A stretch of 41,340 nt of DNA from Planctomycetales bacterium (GTDB lineage: Bacteria; Planctomycetota; Planctomycetia; Planctomycetales; Planctomycetaceae), in contig JAPLOA010000038.1 of NCBI GenBank assembly GCA_026400835.1, positions 1 to 41,340 on the forward strand. Reading direction: 5' to 3'. The translations under genes and the position numbers were made by a program. Positions 10,038-18,307 of this stretch are shown in pieces; position 1 is the first letter of the stretch, and every line of letters starts with the position of its first letter. The notes under the pieces were generated by a model. That model did no database searches and had not been told where the DNA came from. It worked only from the letters and a program-made list of their open reading frames with translations.

Positions 10038-10728
10038 ATCACCTTCGTGCCAGATAAAGTGCAGATGCAATTCTCAACAATTACGCTGAGCACTCAAAAA
10101 GCCACGTCGCACACGCCGTGCCGGTAACAGTGCGCGGGCTCAATAGCGACATGTTCCAAGAACATTCCGCCAACAATCTCTGCAGCGGTAACACTCGAGG
10201 AAATTAGCATACTGTGCCCGTTTAGGTCCGACTCTCTTTTTTTTGCAATACGATAACTCCCTCCAGTAAAACCGCCCGACACGACTTTGCATCCCGCCGT
10301 TCGCTGCTCCGGTCACATCGACCGAGGCGGCCAACCGGGCTCCTTCTGCTCACTCTGGACCGACACCCGGGAGTTACGTAGAGTGATGTGACTGGTGCGA
10401 TTTAGGCATCTACTGTTCTTGCGTGTCTCCCGTGGTGCAGTATTGGCACTGATAGACGGTCCTGTTACCGGACGCTGCGTGTGGTGTCGCAAAAAAGTGC
10501 TATGTGCTTCAACTCATCGGTGTGCGCCCGCAGAACGCTGTGATCATTTTGTCGGCTGCTGGTTAGAAGAATAATTCAAAGTAAAGAATGATTCGGAAGG
10601 CAGAATAATTCTCAGACCGTGTTTCTTAGTGATTCAGATAATTCAAAAAGGCCAGGTAACCCCCATGCTCTGCCCGGTTGTCTCATATTTCTGAGGCGAT
10701 GACTCGACGGATGATGAAAGGCCGAAGG
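10038..10728. other. Intergenic region between the efflux operon and the accessory block
   Basis: About 690 bases without a convincing gene; the short reading frames here have no recognisable content. The only clear structure is the array of short palindromes at 10,569-10,611. I looked here for a copy of the tRNA-Gln 3' end that could mark the left border of the integrated element and did not see one. Confidence 0.5.
10569..10611. promoter_or_regulatory. Three GAATRATTC palindromes at 17-nt spacing, possible operator array
   Basis: GAATAATTC at 10,569, GAATGATTC at 10,586 and GAATAATTC at 10,603 are spaced exactly 17 bases apart. Each is a palindrome around its central base (GAAT-N-ATTC). 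A weaker copy, AGATAATTC, lies at 10,636. The array sits about 120 bases upstream of the first gene of the accessory block. It could be a repressor-binding array or small iterons. No -35/-10 pair can be assigned with confidence. Confidence 0.5.
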
Positions 10729-11307
10729 ATGAACGAGCCAGAGACGAATGATGTACTGGGACAGGAGCTGCCGCCTCAGCAGTCGGCTGAAATCCCTGCG
10801 AAACGCAAGAGGGGACGGCCGAAAGGGACAACGGGAATTCCGTGGGGCAAACGGCTCGCACCAACACGTTCCAGTGTTAAGGTACTTGCCGAGGCTCAGG
10901 AAAGTCTCAAAGAAGCCCCGGTTCAGAGTAATGCAAATATTCTCGCGCCCGAAGAAGTACTGTCGCTGGAGAAAAAGAAGGTCATTTTGGACGACGTCCG
11001 GTTCGCGATGATGATCCCCATGGCTCCCCGGAACATCGCCGTTGCCGTCTGCAGGAAGCACGGCATCAACCGGAAAACAGCCGAGACAGTCATCGCTCGA
11101 GTGCAAAACGAACAGTGTGATACTGCCGGTTTCGCTCCCTACCAATTGCTGGAACTTGCGCAACGGGTCCTTGTCGGTGTTTTACTACAGAAGGACAGGA
11201 AACACTCGGACAAACTGAAGGCGATCAAAATCGCAGATGCGATGTTTGGAATTGCCCGTCGGCCGGACGAGGATGCCGCTGTTAGAAGTGGAGCGTGGCT
11301 GAGATGA
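10729..11307 (+). CDS. Hypothetical basic protein, possible DNA-binding protein of the element
   Basis: About 192 residues from the ATG at 10,729, which has AAAGG seven bases upstream. The frame is open from a TTG at 10,678, with ATGs at 10,699, 10,711 and 10,714 as alternatives. Near residue 25 lies KRKRGRPKG, an AT-hook-like basic motif. The middle segment NIAVAVCRKHGINRKTAETVI looks helix-turn-helix-like. This combination suggests DNA binding, but I do not recognise the family; a terminase-small-subunit-like or regulatory role is possible. It lies behind the palindrome array, and the short frame at 11,304 overlaps its stop. Confidence 0.5.
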   Translation: MNEPETNDVLGQELPPQQSAEIPAKRKRGRPKGTTGIPWGKRLAPTRSSVKVLAEAQESLKEAPVQSNANILAPEEVLSLEKKKVILDDVRFAMMIPMAPRNIAVAVCRKHGINRKTAETVIARVQNEQCDTAGFAPYQLLELAQRVLVGVLLQKDRKHSDKLKAIKIADAMFGIARRPDEDAAVRSGAWLR

Positions 11308-11408
11308 TCCGTCGCATTGATCGCATGCCGCTCGCGGAATCGGATGCTTTTCGCCAGACGATCAACAATGGAGACATCAACTCACTAACAAGCATGGTTG
11401 GCTCATAG
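11304..11408 (+). CDS. Possible 34-residue protein coupled to the upstream gene
   Basis: An ATG overlaps the stop codon of the previous gene as ATGA, a common arrangement for translational coupling. The frame encodes 34 residues beginning MIRRIDRMPLAES and ending at a TAG. No domain can be recognised. GAG and GTGG sequences lie just upstream but are part of the preceding coding sequence. It could be chance; the overlap is the main support. Confidence 0.3.
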   Translation: MIRRIDRMPLAESDAFRQTINNGDINSLTSMVGS

Positions 11409-11606
11409 TTCACAAGTGGAGACGGTTCATCTTTGGACAGCGCCAGATGATTCGGCCTGCCTGGGAGGTCAATTGCGGACTTTGCAAATTCCGGGGGATC
11501 CTTCAAAAACCTTAGTCCCAAAAGCATGCTCCGTCGCTTTCGTCTTATCTCAACTGTCTGCACTCCGCCGACAGCAGACGGAAACCTCTTCACAGGACGA
11601 CTGCAC

Positions 11607-12620
11607 ATGGCCCACGAAATCACTCAGCACGACAATGTTGTTTTGCACCGCACTCCAGCATGGCACGGCCTCGGCGTCGTGGTGCAGGATGCTCCGACTC
11701 CGATGGAGGCTCTGAAAATCGCCGGGCTCGACTGGAATGTCGAACAGTGGCCGATGAGCGCCACCAACGGTGAAACCCGCCTCATGGTCGATGACCAGCT
11801 GAACGTCCGGATGCCGGGAGCAATCAAGCTGGGAATCGTGGGACAGCACTACAAGGTGGTCCAGAACGTGGAGTTGGCCCAGTTCTGTCAGGACCTCGCA
11901 GAACAGAACGATACGGTGCGAGTGGAATCGGCCGGCTCGATCCGGGAGGGCCGCAAAGTGTGGTTCCTGCTCAAGGGCGAAAGTTTTTCCGTCCGATCTT
12001 CAGATGAGGTGGTGCCCTACATCTGCGTCAGCAACGGGCACGATGGAGGCACAGCGATCCGTGCGACCCCCACAACCGTTCGAGTGGTCTGCTCGAACAC
12101 TCTCCACATGGTTATCCCTGACAATGAGCGGGAACTGAGTTCCCGGATCAAACCGACCGCTTTCCAGATCAGCCACGTGGGTGACCCACGCAAGCGGATC
12201 GAAGAGGCCAAGATGATTCTCGGGCTGTATGGTCGGACTCTGGACACAACTCGGGAGTTCATCGACCAGCTGGCGGCCAAGGACGTCAGCCGGGAATCGG
12301 TCAAACGGTTCTGGCTGGAAGCGTACACACGCACCATCGGCCCAATCGCCGATGTTCCTGCCACCGCCACGGAAAAGAAGGCCCGTGAGACGGCTCTGGA
12401 GGCCATGAATTGGGTGAGTGGCCGGTTCGAACAGGAACTTGACCTTGCCGGGGCGACAGCCTGGAACGCGGCCAATGCCTTCACCGCCTGGCTGCAGCAT
12501 GGCAAGGAATCCCGCTTGAAGGATCCGACAAAGATTCAGGACCAGAAACTGGGCTCGAACATGTTCGGGACTGCCCAGGACAAAACGATCCTGACGATGC
12601 AGATGGCGATGAGCCTTTGA
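11607..12620 (+). CDS. DUF932 (phage/plasmid-like, TIGR03299-type) protein
   Basis: 337 residues from the ATG at 11,607, with AGGACGA about 10 bases upstream; the frame is open further left, but that part lacks family character. The sequence follows the DUF932 pattern: TPAWHGLG near the start, MEALKIAGLDWNVE, LGIVGQHYKVVQN, VRVVCSNTLH in the middle and a helical C-terminus. Members are found on plasmids, phages and integrated elements, and their biochemical role is not established. Presence here supports the mobile nature of the block. The gene stands alone, with ~200 bases before it and ~425 bases after it. Confidence 0.85.
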   Translation: MAHEITQHDNVVLHRTPAWHGLGVVVQDAPTPMEALKIAGLDWNVEQWPMSATNGETRLMVDDQLNVRMPGAIKLGIVGQHYKVVQNVELAQFCQDLAEQNDTVRVESAGSIREGRKVWFLLKGESFSVRSSDEVVPYICVSNGHDGGTAIRATPTTVRVVCSNTLHMVIPDNERELSSRIKPTAFQISHVGDPRKRIEEAKMILGLYGRTLDTTREFIDQLAAKDVSRESVKRFWLEAYTRTIGPIADVPATATEKKARETALEAMNWVSGRFEQELDLAGATAWNAANAFTAWLQHGKESRLKDPTKIQDQKLGSNMFGTAQDKTILTMQMAMSL

Positions 12621-13046
12621 GTGGAACTCCTCAACCTCAAGTTCTGGGGTGATCTGGATCCCATACCCAACGATTCAGTCGCGAACGTCCCAACTCGATG
12701 GGCATCTGATTTGGTCTGAACTCCCCTCTGACATCCTTGCCCAGTCAGCAGGGATGTTGCTGACTGATTTCCAGTATGACCTTCCGGCCCACTGAGCGAG
12801 AAGGTTTATGGAGGGGGGCCGGCTTCCACTTTTTCGCGTTTTTTACCTGCCCCTGTCGCTTCTTTGCGGATTCCGCCTCAACACTCTAACGGTGAATGAA
12901 GAGCCGCCTCGTCAATTCCGAGGGGGCAACTCGTCGTGTTCCACTTCCGTTCTGCTTTCTTCCGTTCTGTTTTCCATTTATCCATCAATCGGGGTTCCCC
13001 GTTTGATGAACATCATCAATGTCAACCTGCAAATTGGGTATCGAGC
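12621..13046. other. Intergenic stretch upstream of the serine recombinase
   Basis: About 425 bases. An 80-codon frame (12,808-13,050) and the extension of the recombinase frame run through it, but neither has recognisable content. Nothing else stands out. Confidence 0.4.
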
Positions 13047-13724
13047 ATGAAACCGGCGATCGCGTACATCCGAGTCAGCACCGAAGAACAGGCAACGGAA
13101 GGCGTCAGTCTGAACGCACAGAGAGCAAGAGTTGAAGCGTGGTGCGTGGTGAACGACTTTCAACTTGCGGGCGTATTTGTTGATGCCGGCATCAGCGGCA
13201 AGCGAGCCGACAACAGGCCAGAATTGCAGAACGCCCTGACCGCCGTCACAAAGACCAAAGGTGTCCTCGTTGTGTACTCGCTTAGTCGCCTCGCTCGATC
13301 AACGAAGGACACGATTACAATCTCGGAGCGGCTAAACAGAGCCGGCGCCGACCTCGTGAGTCTCTCAGAGAAGATCGACACGACCAGCGCTGCGGGGAAA
13401 ATGGTCTTTCAAATGCTGGCAGTACTGGCGGAGTTTGAGAGGAATCAGATCAGCGAACGCACCAAAGCAGCCATGTCACACATGCGTGAGCAGGGAAGGT
13501 TCCTCGGAGAAGTGCCATTTGGGTACGATCTTAGAGCCGACGGTGAAACGTTGATTGAGAATCCTGGCGAACTGGAGACCATTGCCCTGATTAAGTCGTT
13601 GCGTGAAAAGGGCTACAGCCTGCAGGGCATCGCGAAAGAGCTCCACGCGTTAAACATTTCAACGAAGCGGGGCAAGCTGTGGGCACCACAAACAGTGAGC
13701 AACGTTCTGAATCGATCCGCTTAG
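13047..13724 (+). CDS. Serine recombinase, resolvase/invertase type
   Basis: 225 residues. The resolvase domain starts at once with AIAYIRVSTEEQ, placing the catalytic serine at position 11. It continues with the DAGISGK segment and VVYSLSRLARS, which supplies conserved arginines, and the E-helix region MLAVLAEFERNQISERTKAAM. The C-terminal ~60 residues (GYSLQGIAKELHALNIST, WAPQTVSNVLNRSA) form the start of a recombinase-type DNA-binding region with a helix-turn-helix. The enzyme would make staggered two-base cuts at recombination sites. The upstream in-frame extension to 12,936 is not conserved in character, so the ATG at 13,047 is preferred. A second recombinase beside the tyrosine integrase suggests dimer resolution or inversion within the element. 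Confidence 0.9.
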   Translation: MKPAIAYIRVSTEEQATEGVSLNAQRARVEAWCVVNDFQLAGVFVDAGISGKRADNRPELQNALTAVTKTKGVLVVYSLSRLARSTKDTITISERLNRAGADLVSLSEKIDTTSAAGKMVFQMLAVLAEFERNQISERTKAAMSHMREQGRFLGEVPFGYDLRADGETLIENPGELETIALIKSLREKGYSLQGIAKELHALNISTKRGKLWAPQTVSNVLNRSA

Positions 13725-13937
13725 GTGCCGAGCCAGAGCTTCGACGTCTGGGCCAAATTGGCCATACGGATGTCTGAGAGGCGGTTTGGAATGCTGCGGG
13801 ACACTTTGGTGGAACTCGCACTTGGCGATTCCGTAGACAGCCTGGCAACAAGATCAACGGTCAACGGCGGGGAACTGGCAGCCCGACAAGTAGCTGAGAC
13901 CCAAAGCGAGCCGACACTGAAAGTGGATCCATGTTGA
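13725..13937 (+). CDS. Possible 70-residue protein directly after the serine recombinase
   Basis: A GTG follows the recombinase stop with no gap, and the frame encodes 70 residues with helical, moderately charged content (for example VELALGDSVDSLATRST). No domain is recognised. It may be read by re-initiation after the upstream gene, or may be chance. The rest of the gap to 14,243 holds nothing that I can identify. Confidence 0.3.
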   Translation: MPSQSFDVWAKLAIRMSERRFGMLRDTLVELALGDSVDSLATRSTVNGGELAARQVAETQSEPTLKVDPC

Positions 13938-14242
13938 TTTCAATGCCCGTACTGAAGTGCGTTTGGTGAGTATGTGGAAGAAGTTTCTAAGGGGAATCTG
14001 ACCGAACTGCCCCGGGAAACTTTCAATAAACAGGCTCGACGCACTGGATTGAGAAGCGACGATCAATCAACTGGACCAACGTTTCGGCCAGTTTGCACCA
14101 TAATTTCATCCACTCCAATCGATGAACTTCCTAAGATTCGATGAAGGGATAGGCGGCGACTGATCATCGTGGCTGAAAAGGCGGAACACCAGAATCAGCC
14201 TTCCCTTTTGCACTTTCTGGTAGCAGTTTCTGGATTGCTGAC

Positions 14243-15154
14243 ATGAATGAACGGGCTGCATGTGTGCATAGCTGGATGAAGAATCCTGAGTTACTGGCAC
14301 GAGAATTTCGCCAGTTTCTTGTTCACCTTGAAAGTTACACGCAATCGGATGACCAGTGGGCTCATCCCGGTTCGGAGGCGAGGCGGCTGTTCGTGATATC
14401 CATTGAGAAGGCAGACATTGAACTCGCCAGAACGCGGGAGTTCAATGAACGGTTGGAGCTCCTCAAACGGATGAAGCCAGACATTCCAATTCCGGCTGGA
14501 TTACTCACGGAACTAATCGAACGTTTGGATTGGATTGTGAAGACCCCTCGGAGGCCTGAATCGTTTCAAGAGGCTGGCTCTACGTTTCCCAAAGACCCAC
14601 TCAACGGTCGGCTAGCATCCATCATTGAAATTCGAAAATCCGCCGATGCACTTGACCTCGTAGCAATATCAAACGGCGGACAGGAGCTAGGGGCGCAACA
14701 ACCAAAAAAAATGTTTGTGCCGACAAATGAAGACGTTAAAGCCGATCAACGATTGTTTGACGATCTTTCGGAGCTGGAACGGGATTTCAGGATTCGGGGG
14801 AATGAACAGCTTCCGACAACGGTCGGTGGGCGAGATCAGGAAAGTTTTGTTGAGCCTGAATCAAAGTCCCAAACCGTCGGCGGTTTGAAGCCAGAAATTG
14901 ACTCTGACGGCTTGGCGGGAACTCCGAGAAGGCTGTCGTCATTCAGAGAACCACAGGAGTGGCTTAGGTTGCGGCGGCTGAAAGGTCTGTCAAGTTCCAA
15001 GAATGTTTGGCCCGCACTCCGAAAACGTCACGGGCCTGAAATCGATTGCGAGTCAACAAAGTCAGCGCGAATCAGCCTCAAGTTGGCGCAGGAATGGGGG
15101 TTGGATCTCCCTGAATTTCGAGAACCCAAACCAGTGGACGCCCAAAAGAAATAG
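14243..15154 (+). CDS. Hypothetical protein of the integrated element
   Basis: 303 residues. The first ~100 residues are predicted helical with many charged residues (LAREFRQFLVHLESY, ERLELLKRMKPDIPIP). The centre is low in structure, and the C-terminal ~60 residues contain R-R-L-K-G-L and W-P-A-L-R-K-R-H segments that could be a small folded or nucleic-acid-binding part. No family is recognised. GGA lies eight bases before the ATG. It precedes the excisionase-primase pair by about 210 bases. Confidence 0.55.
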   Translation: MNERAACVHSWMKNPELLAREFRQFLVHLESYTQSDDQWAHPGSEARRLFVISIEKADIELARTREFNERLELLKRMKPDIPIPAGLLTELIERLDWIVKTPRRPESFQEAGSTFPKDPLNGRLASIIEIRKSADALDLVAISNGGQELGAQQPKKMFVPTNEDVKADQRLFDDLSELERDFRIRGNEQLPTTVGGRDQESFVEPESKSQTVGGLKPEIDSDGLAGTPRRLSSFREPQEWLRLRRLKGLSSSKNVWPALRKRHGPEIDCESTKSARISLKLAQEWGLDLPEFREPKPVDAQKK

Positions 15155-15367
15155 TCTCAAAGCGCAGCAAATCACAGCTTCGCACAGCAACTCCCAACGG
15201 CCGTCAGAGCAATCTGGCGAGCCGTTTTTTCGTCGTCTATTGTCTGCCGTTAGTGGCAGTTGCAGACTCTGGTTGTTCATCGTTCTGGGTTTGCAAATGT
15301 TCGCCAGTGTGTTGGATCCCGACGCGGGACCCAAGCAGAAAAGAACTCAGTTCAAAGGAACACTGCA

Positions 15368-15577
15368 ATGATGCAACCTGAAGAGATGATGACCAAAAAG
15401 GACATGGCCGCATTCGGGAAATGCAGTCTGCGGCAAATCGAACTGATGGCGGCGGCGGGACGAATTCCGAAGCCGATTTATCTGGGGACATCGTCGCCAC
15501 GATGGCGCAGAAGCGAGTTGATGGCGTTCATCGACCGGATGGCAGCGGCTGACGATTCCAGCGAGAAAGGCGAGTGA
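15368..15577 (+). CDS. AlpA/excisionase-like helix-turn-helix protein
   Basis: 69 residues. The ATG at 15,368 is preceded by AAAGGAACACTGCA, a good ribosome-binding site, which favours it over the longer open frame from 15,260. The pattern MTKKDMAAFGKCSLRQIELM, then GRIPKPIYLG, then PRWRRSELMAFID matches MerR-like winged-helix DNA-binding proteins of the AlpA/Xis class: HTH, a turn with a proline, and W-R-x-S-E-L. Such proteins direct excision of integrated elements or activate their genes. It is followed after 52 bases by the primase gene, and the two are likely cotranscribed. Confidence 0.8.
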   Translation: MMQPEEMMTKKDMAAFGKCSLRQIELMAAAGRIPKPIYLGTSSPRWRRSELMAFIDRMAAADDSSEKGE

Positions 15578-15629
15578 TGGAACCCGGGACGATTTCCCCA
15601 CGGACTCAGTTTGATTATGAGGGCTCACG

Positions 15630-17714
15630 GTGAGTTACAAAGCTGACGACATCAAACGCCAGGCGGCCGGACGTTGGGTTTCCATTCTGGAATCTGTCTG
15701 CGGTCTGTCTGCCCATGAACTGAACCCGAGAGTTAACGGGCCTTGCCCAAAATGCGGCGGAACTGATCGGTTCCGGGCGCTGAATGACGTGGCCGAAACC
15801 GGCGCTTTGTTCTGCAATCAATGCCACAACAAGAACACAACGCCCAAGTCTGGTGACGGATTCGCGGCCATCCAGTGGCTTCGAAACTGCACATTCTCCG
15901 GGGCGTTGAAACTGGCGGCTGAAGCGTTCGGGCATTCAGAACCCGGTAACCCCACAACGAACGGAAAGCAGGCCCCCAAGAAAAAGAAGGTTCACCCGAC
16001 GGCTGATGTGGCAGCGGACGTGCTCGCCTGGGGAATGGTTCAGAGCGGGATTCTGTCCGAGCAGCGGAAACCAGATTTCGGGTGGCGATATCGCAACGCG
16101 GACGGTTCAGACGCTGGAGCTGTTTACCGATGGAATCTGCCTGACGGTCGGAAGGAAATTCGCCAGGTGTCACGAATTGACAACGGCGGGACTCCGGCAG
16201 GATGGATTACGTCGGCAATGGCAGAACCTCGACCGTTGTACCGTCTGCCGGAGCTGGTGGAATCGTCTGAAGTCTGGATTTGTGAGGGCGAGAAAGCAGC
16301 GGACGCGATGGTGAGTCTCGGACTGCAGGCGACGACATCGGCAGGGGGTTCGAACGCGGCGGACAAAAGCAATTGGCGGCCGTTGAACGGCAAATGCGTT
16401 TACATCCTGCCGGACAACGACGAACCGGGCGAGAAATTCGCAACCGTTGTTCTCGGACTGATTCGACAACAGGCACCGGACGCCACGGTTGAAGTGAAAC
16501 GACTGAAAGACGACTGGCCAGAGATCCCGGACGGCGGGGACGTTTACGACTGGCAGGAATATTTTGATTCAGCGGATTCAGAAACGCTGCGGGCTCGCGT
16601 GCTGGCGCTACCCGATCGAATAGGGGAATACGTTCCTACGAAGCCGGAAGTCTGCGAAGTAAAACAACAGGGGCGAACATTCGAAGGAAAGTCCGCGGCC
16701 GAGTTGTGGGATTTAGCAGACCAGCCAGTGGAATGGCTGGTTGAGAATGTTTTCAGTTGTGATCAACCCACAATCTTCGGAGCAAAACAGAAGAGTCTGA
16801 AAACCACACTGCTGACAGACTTGGCGGTGAGTCTCGCAAGCGGCTATGCGTGGCTTGGTCGATTCGACATTCCAGCAAAACGGCGCGTTCTCTTTGTCAC
16901 TGGTGAGGCGTCCGAAGCGGCGGCAATTCGCAAAGTGAAGCGAGCGGCAACCTCTCGCAATCTCAGACGCGAAGACTTCACAGACAGCCTACGAATCGAA
17001 GCAATCACGTTTCCCAGGTTGCCGAGCGACAAAGATTGTGCAGCGGTGGCGGAAGCGGTGAAGGAACATGGTATCGAAGTCGTTTTGCTGGATCCGTTGT
17101 ATATGGGATTGAGTGGCCTGAACACGGCGAATCTGACGGAAGTTGGTCCCGCAATGCGGCAGTTCATGGAAGCTTGCCGACCGGCGAATCTGATCATTGC
17201 CCACCACGTCAAAAAGACAGCGAGTTTTGACGACGCGCCAAACCTCGAGGATTTGTCTCAGGCCGGGATTGCAGAGTTTGCGGGCAACTACTGGTTGATG
17301 GGACGAATGAGCGAGTACATCGGCGACGGAATGCATGAACTCGCCATTCGCTATGGTGGCCGGGATGAACAGTTCGGACTGTTGAAACTGGATTTTGACG
17401 AACGCGACTGGGAAGCAGAGTTCACCAGTCTGATTGATCACAGAGAAGATCAGAAGCAGCGGCGGGAGAATGATCGCGTCGGCGCTCAACTTCAAGCCAT
17501 AAAGGGACACCTGAGCAGACACGGAGGACAGGCGACTTTGGCAGCACTGGCTGAAGCAGCATCGACGAAACCGAAGCGCGAATCGTTCCAGAATCTGATT
17601 GATGATCTCTGCAACTCTGGCCAGTACGAACGATTCACCACAAAGGGCGGCAATAACAAACCATGCGAGGCCCTGAGAGTCAAAGGACAAAAGTCAACGG
17701 ACACTGTCCTTTGA
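15630..17714 (+). CDS. Primase/RepA-type ATPase with zinc ribbon and TOPRIM-like domain
   Basis: 694 residues with a GTG start. Residues 30-70 hold a primase-type zinc ribbon (Cys39, Cys42, Cys62, Cys65; CPKCGG and CNQC). Residues about 210-280 resemble a TOPRIM fold: ICEGEKAADAM with the catalytic glutamate, then ILPDNDEPG with the D-x-D pair. Residues about 380-560 are a RepA/AAA_25-like ATPase with a Walker A variant FGAKQKSLKTT, a Walker B (VVLLDPLY) and a following HHVKK. The protein should prime and unwind DNA during replication of the element. It implies that the element can replicate on its own after excision, like a plasmid or satellite. Confidence 0.87.
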   Translation: MSYKADDIKRQAAGRWVSILESVCGLSAHELNPRVNGPCPKCGGTDRFRALNDVAETGALFCNQCHNKNTTPKSGDGFAAIQWLRNCTFSGALKLAAEAFGHSEPGNPTTNGKQAPKKKKVHPTADVAADVLAWGMVQSGILSEQRKPDFGWRYRNADGSDAGAVYRWNLPDGRKEIRQVSRIDNGGTPAGWITSAMAEPRPLYRLPELVESSEVWICEGEKAADAMVSLGLQATTSAGGSNAADKSNWRPLNGKCVYILPDNDEPGEKFATVVLGLIRQQAPDATVEVKRLKDDWPEIPDGGDVYDWQEYFDSADSETLRARVLALPDRIGEYVPTKPEVCEVKQQGRTFEGKSAAELWDLADQPVEWLVENVFSCDQPTIFGAKQKSLKTTLLTDLAVSLASGYAWLGRFDIPAKRRVLFVTGEASEAAAIRKVKRAATSRNLRREDFTDSLRIEAITFPRLPSDKDCAAVAEAVKEHGIEVVLLDPLYMGLSGLNTANLTEVGPAMRQFMEACRPANLIIAHHVKKTASFDDAPNLEDLSQAGIAEFAGNYWLMGRMSEYIGDGMHELAIRYGGRDEQFGLLKLDFDERDWEAEFTSLIDHREDQKQRRENDRVGAQLQAIKGHLSRHGGQATLAALAEAASTKPKRESFQNLIDDLCNSGQYERFTTKGGNNKPCEALRVKGQKSTDTVL

Positions 17715-17760
17715 ATGTCCTTTGACAGCAGTATTTGGGCGCGGCGAATACTCAGATTCT

Positions 17761-17804
17761 CAGCAGCCGCGGACAACCCTTTAGGGTGTCCGCTGCGGCT
17801 GCTG
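17761..17804 (+). terminator. Strong GC-rich hairpin downstream of the primase gene
   Basis: CAGCAGCCGC + GGACA + ACCCT pairs with AGGGT + GTCC + GCGGCTGCTG across a two-base turn, interrupted by a small bulge. It starts 46 bases after the primase stop. There is no run of T after it, so it is either a weak intrinsic terminator or an RNA-stabilising structure. Confidence 0.5.
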
Positions 17805-17836
17805 CAAGAATCGACTGGTAGATTCTCAACGGACAA

Positions 17837-18157
17837 ATGACTAAGAACATGGCGGCAACACGAGATCCATCACCCGAACAGATCTCAGCGGCTTGCCTTG
17901 AGATCCAACGCGATCGGAGCAAGCGGGACGGAATGACCGAGTGGAAGTCGTCATCGTACTTCGTGTATCAGACCTTGAAGTTGACCGTGGGGCACGCCAA
18001 GGAACATCGCGATACCCTCGGTTGGCTCGACCATGCCGACAAACTGCTGATTGATCCGTATGTCGAGAGGAAAAAGCAGCCCCCTTCTGCCCATCAATCG
18101 CGACGGCTGAGAAATCAGTTTCTGCGGAACCAACTGCAGGCCGCCCCGACGAGATAA
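17837..18157 (+). CDS. Hypothetical 106-residue protein upstream of the integrase
   Basis: Starts with an ATG at 17,837. The first half is charged and helical (SPEQISAACLEIQRDRS) with W and Y residues in the middle (TEWKSSSYFVYQTLKL), and the tail is strongly basic (SRRLRNQFLRNQLQ). This resembles small accessory proteins of elements, but no family is recognised. The ribosome-binding site is weak. It sits between the hairpin at 17,761 and the integrase. Confidence 0.5.
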   Translation: MTKNMAATRDPSPEQISAACLEIQRDRSKRDGMTEWKSSSYFVYQTLKLTVGHAKEHRDTLGWLDHADKLLIDPYVERKKQPPSAHQSRRLRNQFLRNQLQAAPTR

Positions 18158-18307
18158 TCGGTCGGACTGGACATCGGCCGGAGACTGCGGATATCCTGGG
18201 TTTGCGGGATAGGTCCGGAGTAATTAACCGTGCTGACAAGTTTGGAAGTCTTACCAAATTTCCCGCACTTCATTTTTCAAGACATCACCCGAAAGGCAGG
18301 TGTGCCA

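Noticed and set aside
10038-10680. Search for a left attachment copy of the tRNA-Gln 3' end
   Set aside because: No stretch similar to the T-arm or acceptor sequence was seen by eye, here or in other gaps of the element, so no left border is claimed.
10612-11163. 183-residue minus-strand frame opposite the first gene of the element
   Set aside because: No domain. The plus frame is basic, starts with a reasonable ribosome-binding site and continues in the direction of the rest of the block.
15003-15371. 122-residue plus frame bridging the hypothetical gene and the excisionase gene
   Set aside because: It overlaps the end of the 303-residue gene in another frame and contains a hydrophobic stretch by chance; no start signal.
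16989-17690. 233-residue minus-strand frame
   Set aside because: Antisense of the primase gene, rich in H, R and C typical of a shadow frame.
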